Below are positions 58,901 to 64,000 of a stretch of 64,000 bases of DNA, piece by piece (the stretch's first letter is position 1; the number at the start of each line of letters is the position of its first letter). The translations under genes and the position numbers were made by a program. The stretch comes from Flammulina velutipes (Eukaryota > Basidiomycota > Agaricomycetes > Agaricales > Physalacriaceae): positions 3,410,001 through 3,474,000 of the forward strand of contig CM022370.1 in assembly GCA_011800155.1 (NCBI GenBank). Direction: 5' to 3'. The notes under the pieces were generated by a model, which saw nothing but the letters and a program-made list of their open reading frames with translations, did not search any database and was not told the origin of the DNA.

Positions 58901-61770
58901 TTAAATGTAGATGGGCAGAGTGGGATTCAACCCGGCCCATTCAGGACCTTCAACGAAGCTCTTCTCGTCAATCAGGAAATCCTAACAAGATATTAGCTAT
59001 GTTTTCAAAGACCAGGATGCAAGGACTTACGAGAGGCGATTCAACCAATGCTCCCCTAATCTCAGCAAGGCGCTGCTTGGCCCTCTCCACCGTAACACCC
59101 TCAATTAAATGTCCCGTCTTGACCTTGGGCAGATATTCATCATAGGCCTTCCAGTCCCTCACGAGGTTCGTAGGAACAGGCCTGAAGAGCTCGGTAAAGA
59201 TCTCCCTGTTATTCCTAGCGGTGCTGTTCCACAACGTCAAGGTCTCCTCCGAGATAGGATCAACAACGCGTTCGTCCGGCTCTTCGATGGGATTGGGCGT
59301 CGGAGCTGGACGCATGAAGTCTGTCGGGTTCTTCGAAAGCTCGAAAGGATTCTGGGGCGGGATGAGACCGAGATGCTCGCTGAAGAGTTGCCGACGAAGT
59401 GTAGCTGCAAAGCGAGCAGCCATGTAAGGCTCCCCGTTCATTCGCGACTCGATCAAGTCTGTGTCTTCCACAACAAGAGCGATTTCCGAGTCTCCGTCTC
59501 CTTTCTGCGAACGATCATTGATGTTGGCCGAACCCATCTAGCAAAAAATATGGTCAGTGAAAGATGCTCGGTGAAGGAAGCAACACAACGCACGATAACG
59601 ACGCGATCATCCACGATCATAAGCTTGCTGTGGATGTACAGCAGCTCGCTAACATAGGCGTTCCTCTCTTCTTCCTCGCTGCCTGCCCACTTCTCTGACT
59701 TCAAAGTCGTCGAGTCTGCCAACATGTGCTGAACGACATTGTCGCTGACATGATCATCCTCGGGGATCGCCTGGCTGGCTTTCTCCCACTTCTGGATGAT
59801 TTCCTTGGCTTCTTCGAGTGTCGGGGGAATCTTTACTTTCTCGATCTTCGCTTCTGGCTTCTTCCCATCCTCAGTGAGGCCTGTACCACCTTCGGAGGGC
59901 AAAGCAATTGAAACCTCCGTCTGGTTCCCCTCCCCAGCACCGATCCAAGCCCGCGTTAAAGCAACCTGGGCTTCGTGGAACTTGACACCTGAATGCTCCT
60001 CCATACGCTTGATGTAAGAAGCAGGGGCGTTGATTCGATCGTAGGCGCGGAGGTGGTAGAAACGAATGTAATCCAGACTGGACACGATTTCAGCCAAACA
60101 TACGATGTCGAAAGATTATACTCACGGTTCAATGCCTTCACGACGCAAGCTCTCATAGATACTGTCGCCTCCCCTATTCATCGTCCTGTATTGGCCTGCC
60201 ATGATGTACTTGATGGCGCTTTCGTCCTTGAGATTCCCTGCAAAGCCAGGAACTTCGGGAATAGCGATTAAGACCTTGAACTTGGTGCCCGCCCGGTTGG
60301 CCATGACGATGCGGTTGACGAGGGCTTTGGCAATCAGATTGGTAACCTGTCCTCCTTCCTTGGTAGCGGAGATAAAGAACTGGTTCTCGATGTAGATGAA
60401 ATGGCTAGCTTCGTTGATGAGCTGGATGTCTGTCGAAATGGGTTAGAGCAGTGACATGTAGGGGATTGCTTATATATTACAAGCGTTCTGAATAGAGTGC
60501 TCGGTGAGCACACCGTGACTCCAGTCGCCGACACTACGAACGACTTGGACGCGGCACGTTGCGTTGTTCGGACTCCCATAACGGTTTTCCGGGTGAGACT
60601 CATCTGTCTGTTGTTCGTCATCCTGCCCTTCTTCGGCACCACCAAAGTGCTTATGCCAGCGCTGCTTATACTTTTTCCCGCGCTCGTGCCATTCCTCGCG
60701 ACGAGGATGACGAGCAACAGCCTCGTTGGGTGCGGCATTGACATCATGAGGGAGAGATAACCAGTCAATTCGCCTGTAGGTCCGTTAGCATGACATCGCG
60801 GATATAAATAAGCGGGACTTACGAGTCATGCCTGTACTTCCTATTTTTGACTTCGTTCCAGCGCTCAGTGAAATGTTGAACGATATCCAGAACGACTGGA
60901 CCGACAAGAGTCATGTGGACATCGTGCCAAGGCATACGAGCGCTTTCAAGAGTGCTTATGGTGTTGCTTGCGAATTCTCGAACTTCTTGGAAGTCCGCAA
61001 TACGGGCGTTGTTGTAGTCCTGCCCAGCGAAGAGCGTACGAGAGAATTTCATGGGATGGACGTCCGCCAAGGGATGGTTGTGGGTATCCCATCGTCCGAA
61101 GCACAAGTCCAGGCCACCGATAGCAGCAAAGTGGTTGTCGACAACAACGACCTTTTCGTGGTGGGACCAGAATTGGACGCTGTCCTTGGAACCGATGTGG
61201 TCGGGGTGGCGAAGACAAGTAATGTTGGGGTGTAGATCTTCCAGAGCATGCTTGGTGTGCCAAGAGCTCATGGACATCGTCTGGGTAACTTCCTTGTAGA
61301 CGATAACGTGAATCTTGACACCTTGTTCGGCCTTGCGCTTGAGGATACGGTCGAGACGATATTCCTGATGCTCGGCGGGTGGGCGCCGCATAAACAGCTC
61401 CGGGGTGAGCCACCAGTCCAAGATGAAGATGGCCTCCTTTGCATTCTCCAGCATCTCCGAGAGCGCCCACATGTAGTCGTGGCCGTCGACGTGCCTAAGA
61501 CAGATTAGATGTGATGTCGAACTATGAAAGGCATGCATACCATTTCACAAAGTTGTCTGTACGCTCTTCACCGAACGAGTGGAAGCGATGGCTTTCATTG
61601 ATTTCCTGACGGATCTGGTCGGCCTTGATTTCTTCTGGGTCGTCGTGGCGGCGGTCAGAGTGAACGAGACCTATCATAGACGAGATTAGCATCGTAATTA
61701 TCAAAGAGATCCAAAGCGCACCGATAATCTCGTCCCGGGCGTGGCCAATAACTTTCTTGAGAAAGCTCAT
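58901..61770 (-). CDS. Phospholipase D
   Basis: Hydrolyses phosphatidylcholine to phosphatidic acid and choline. Eight exons (61722-61770, 61541-61670, 60823-61494, 60481-60773, 60126-60429, 59594-60077, 59031-59537, 58901-58981) give 839 aa. Both HKD motifs are complete: HHEKVVVVDNHFAAIGGLDL and HSKLMIVDDRVVIMGSANIN. The family segment YIENQFFISATKEGG lies between them. There is no PX or PH domain before the first half, unlike yeast Spo14, so it is of the short form. The C-terminus ends LNPTLPIYI; in animal and yeast enzymes the end is needed for activity. The chosen ATG gives MSFLKKVIGHARDE; an in-frame ATG at 61851 would add 27 residues. Exons 1-2 and the upstream region are duplicated at 63578. 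Confidence 0.93.
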
Positions 61771-61939
61771 CGCAAACGATACGAGTGGGCTGTTAGTTGG
61801 TGGTGGTTGTGAAGCAAAAGCTACAGTTCGGTTTCTAGACACACCGATCAATCAAGGGACAACTCCACCTGTGTCGATGCGTCATACCAGCGCGATGCAG
61901 TGCAAGTTCAAGTTACGACAAGGGGCCACAGCGTCCAGC
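61520..61939 (-). repeat. Left copy of a 420-bp direct repeat (PLD 5' end)
   Basis: It spans part of PLD intron 2, exons 1-2, intron 1 and about 170 bp of upstream sequence. A copy starts at 63578 in the same orientation. The copies differ by five substitutions and one single-base insertion, so identity is about 98.6 percent. All differences fall in intron 1 or upstream; both exons are identical. Confidence 0.93.
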
Positions 61940-61990
61940 AAATGAATATAAAGATACTGATAATAATAAGCTGTCGTAGAGATCGGTGAT

Positions 61991-62175
61991 TTACAGTACA
62001 TAGGTACAGCGCCCATCGTCAGAAGGAACTTGAAGATCATCCATGTTCTGGTAAATCGTTTCGTTGTACTCTGGAGATCCAGAAAGGTAGACAATTTTTT
62101 TCGTGCTCGCATCTGGATGGAGAGATAGAACGGCGATGCCCTGCATCCGTAGAGGTAAATGTGACGCTCAGCGGA
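61991..62175 (-). pseudogene. Decayed 3' fragment of an HNH-family gene
   Basis: The minus strand reads as a degraded copy of the last 60-70 codons of the neighbouring HNH gene. Matches include VTFTSTD (exact), then after a short deletion and frame change KIVYLSGSPEY against KIAYFSGAAEY, IYQNMDDLQV against IFRNMSDLQV, and SDDG. The end is changed and stops early (codon at 61991-61993). It lies between the left PLD repeat and the intact gene, on the same strand as both. Confidence 0.8.
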
Positions 62176-62228
62176 ATGTTGAGTATAACTAAATGGGGCC
62201 ACGCTGCCTCGGATTGCGCAGTTCGATT

Positions 62229-63508
62229 CTAGACACCCAGCAGTGCATGCGTCAGCAAATCTGCAGAGCTTCCATCGTCAGAGAGAACCTGAAGATCAGA
62301 CATATTACGGAAGATCATCTCAATATACTCTGCAGCCCCGGAAAAGTAGGCAATTTTGGCGCAGACTGCGTGAAGCGAGAGATAGACTGGGGATGGTAAC
62401 GGAAGGTTGGGGTCGGTAGAGGTGAATGTGACGGTCGTGGGAGGGTTGTCGAGCTCCAATGGATCCATGTCTCCTCGGAGAATGATTTTGTAGCAGTTCA
62501 CTTCGCTCTGAAAGAGAATTGGTGTGATACATGGAGAATTATGTGACGTGTACGAACCGTCGCCTCAAACCAGAACTCCAAACAGTCAAAGCCATCGCGG
62601 AGATCTGAAGACAATGTCATGACATTCTCTAGACGATGTATGTTCTTTCCGTTGAGTTCCTCGAGGATGTTGGAGTATCCGAATCGTCGAAGGAGAGTCC
62701 AGGAAGACGCTGCATACTCTTGCTAGATAGACGCCAAGTAAATATAGGCTTCATGACTTAAACATGAAGATATCCTTACCTTCGCGCTTGATGACAAGAT
62801 ACCGGCGTTGGTCGACTCAGACATAATGTGGCAGCAGTGCGTCGACCGTATGCGGTAGTCTGGATCAGCTATTGCTTGTTGTCTAAATTCACCACCCTTC
62901 CTCACGGTGACTTTATCGTAGTGTCTGGTCACCATACATCGAAACCCGTCACGTAGCAAAGCCTGGAAACACGGTTAAATAGTCATGAACCTGAGATTGT
63001 TGCGACTCACAGATCTTTTGGCCTGCTCATGGTTCTGGGGATGTTCGACCACTCTACTCTTGGTCGTCTTCTTAAGGGCATGGAACGCTTGTCCCGAATC
63101 GTCTCCCGACGATACTGGGGTCGAAGATTGGAGTTTCATGACTGCATAACGTCAGTTCCGTGTCAGAGAGCATCATTGGTTCTACGTACAAGGTCGGATG
63201 AGCTGGTTCATATAAGTTTCTCCGAGTCTCAAGCGCTCAGATTGGCTTGTAGATGAGAGGATATCTTCCACTACGCATTCTCGAGAAGTCATTGACGGAC
63301 TATAAAGGATCAAGTAGCCTAGCATGCGGGCGAAGACCAGATGTTGTTGCGCAGAGTTTTGTTCTGCGTGGAGACACGATTCATACGCCTGTGTGACTCT
63401 ACGGTCGCTCTCCAAGCTGAAGGGTACGTCTGTCAACGGCGGGAGTGCAGTCATGGTTTCAGTAGAAAGTGCAAAGATTGATCGTGACTCATCTTTGTCA
63501 TCCTTCAC
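62229..63508 (-). CDS. HNH-endonuclease-family protein (HNH_2 type)
   Basis: Five exons (63190-63508, 63011-63141, 62780-62962, 62558-62722, 62229-62507) give 358 aa. The layout fits a family that is strongly expanded in Agaricomycetes. The N-terminal part has LPPLTDVPFSLE and ARMLGYLILYSP. The HNH-type core is LLRDGFRCMVTRHYD, STHCCHIMSEST, then RFGYSNILEELNGKNIHRLE and NVMTLSSDLRDGFDCLEFWF: His-Cys-Cys-His, Asn and His are placed as expected for a beta-beta-alpha metal fold. The C-terminus has PLPSPVYLSLHAVCAKIA and DDGSSADLLTHALLGV. The ATG could instead be at 63454. The biological role is unknown; nuclease activity is inferred from the motif only. It sits between direct repeats of the PLD 5' region. 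Confidence 0.85.
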
Positions 63509-63577
63509 GTGGTATGTGGCGCAACATTATCGTATACAGAGTACAGAGTGAGCAACGGAATGACCTTGACGACATTT

Positions 63578-64000
63578 AACTATGAAAGGCATGCATACCA
63601 TTTCACAAAGTTGTCTGTACGCTCTTCACCGAACGAGTGGAAGCGATGGCTTTCATTGATTTCCTGACGGATCTGGTCGGCCTTGATTTCTTCTGGGTCG
63701 TCGTGGCGGCGGTCAGAGTGAACGAGACCTATCATAGACGAGATTAGCATCGTAATTATCAAAAGAGATCCAAAGCGCACCGATAATCTCGTCCCGGGCG
63801 TGGCCAATAACTTTCTTGAGAAAGCTCATCGCAAACAATACGAGTGGGCTGTTAGTTAGTGGTGGTTGTGAAGCAAAAGCTACAGTTCGGTTTCTAGACA
63901 CACCGATCAATCAAGGGACAACTCCACCTGTGTCGATGCGTCATACCAGCTCAATGCAGTGCAAGTTCGAGTTACGACAAGGGGCCACAGCGTCCAGCGA
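63578..64000 (-). pseudogene. Right copy of the PLD 5' end (promoter, exons 1-2), truncated
   Basis: This copy contains the PLD start codon (63827-63829 region), intact exons 1 and 2 and the intron between, then breaks off inside intron 2 at 63578, where unrelated sequence (AACGACATTT to the left) begins. The catalytic exons are absent, so no phospholipase can be made from it. The repeat matches the left copy as far as 63998 and may continue past the window edge. Confidence 0.88.

Noticed and set aside
63578..64000. Right-hand PLD copy as an independent functional gene
   Set aside because: It has only the first two exons and ends inside intron 2; both catalytic motifs are missing.
1..64000. 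CRISPR arrays, bacterial operons, LTR retrotransposons or rRNA genes
   Set aside because: No regularly spaced repeats, long terminal repeats, reverse-transcriptase motifs or rRNA sequence were seen; the window is eukaryotic nuclear DNA.

Overview
The window is nuclear DNA from a filamentous basidiomycete, most likely a mushroom-forming Agaricomycete. The evidence is dense genes on both strands, about 150 introns of mostly 45-64 nt, and lineage-typical families: a basidiomycete-type Zn2Cys6 factor with its finger at the C-terminus, an HNH_2-type protein, a GT69/Cap59 glycosyltransferase, F-box proteins, an atypical G-alpha, and a type I membrane protein with a disordered tail. I rebuilt exon structures by hand. 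In almost every multi-exon gene the exon phases add up to a whole reading frame, which supports the boundaries, but none is backed by transcript data.

Layout, left to right: VPS53 (GARP tethering) followed by an intron-containing tRNA-Arg; a magnesium-chelatase-like protein (minus); a type I membrane protein; mitochondrial cytochrome c peroxidase; a GT69 glycosyltransferase; an FAD monooxygenase; then a minus-strand pair, ferric/cupric reductase plus CTR copper transporter; a small secreted protein; a securin-like protein (minus); an Xaa-Pro aminopeptidase with a long disordered N-terminus (minus); V-ATPase subunit E and ribosomal protein uS2/RPS0, divergent; two Zn2Cys6 transcription factors, convergent; a glycerol-3-phosphate acyltransferase; a Dal5-type MFS permease (minus); Rieske iron-sulfur protein; S1/P1 nuclease and histidine protein methyltransferase, divergent across 131 bp; an F-box protein; a 2.5 kb gene-free stretch holding a foldback repeat; an atypical G-alpha; a second F-box protein; NOG1; phospholipase D; an HNH-endonuclease-family gene with a decayed partial copy; and at the right edge a second copy of the phospholipase D 5' end.

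Most genes are housekeeping (trafficking, translation, respiration, lipid synthesis, ribosome assembly, vacuolar acidification). The functional pairing I trust most is reductase plus CTR, which together make a reductive copper-uptake module. The most unusual structure is at the right end: an HNH gene lying between two direct repeats of the phospholipase D promoter and first two exons, with a broken HNH 3' end beside it, which points to a recent segmental duplication. Other points of note are five GC-AG introns, 6- and 9-nt micro-exons, a G-alpha with Ala at the catalytic Gln position, and a candidate securin.
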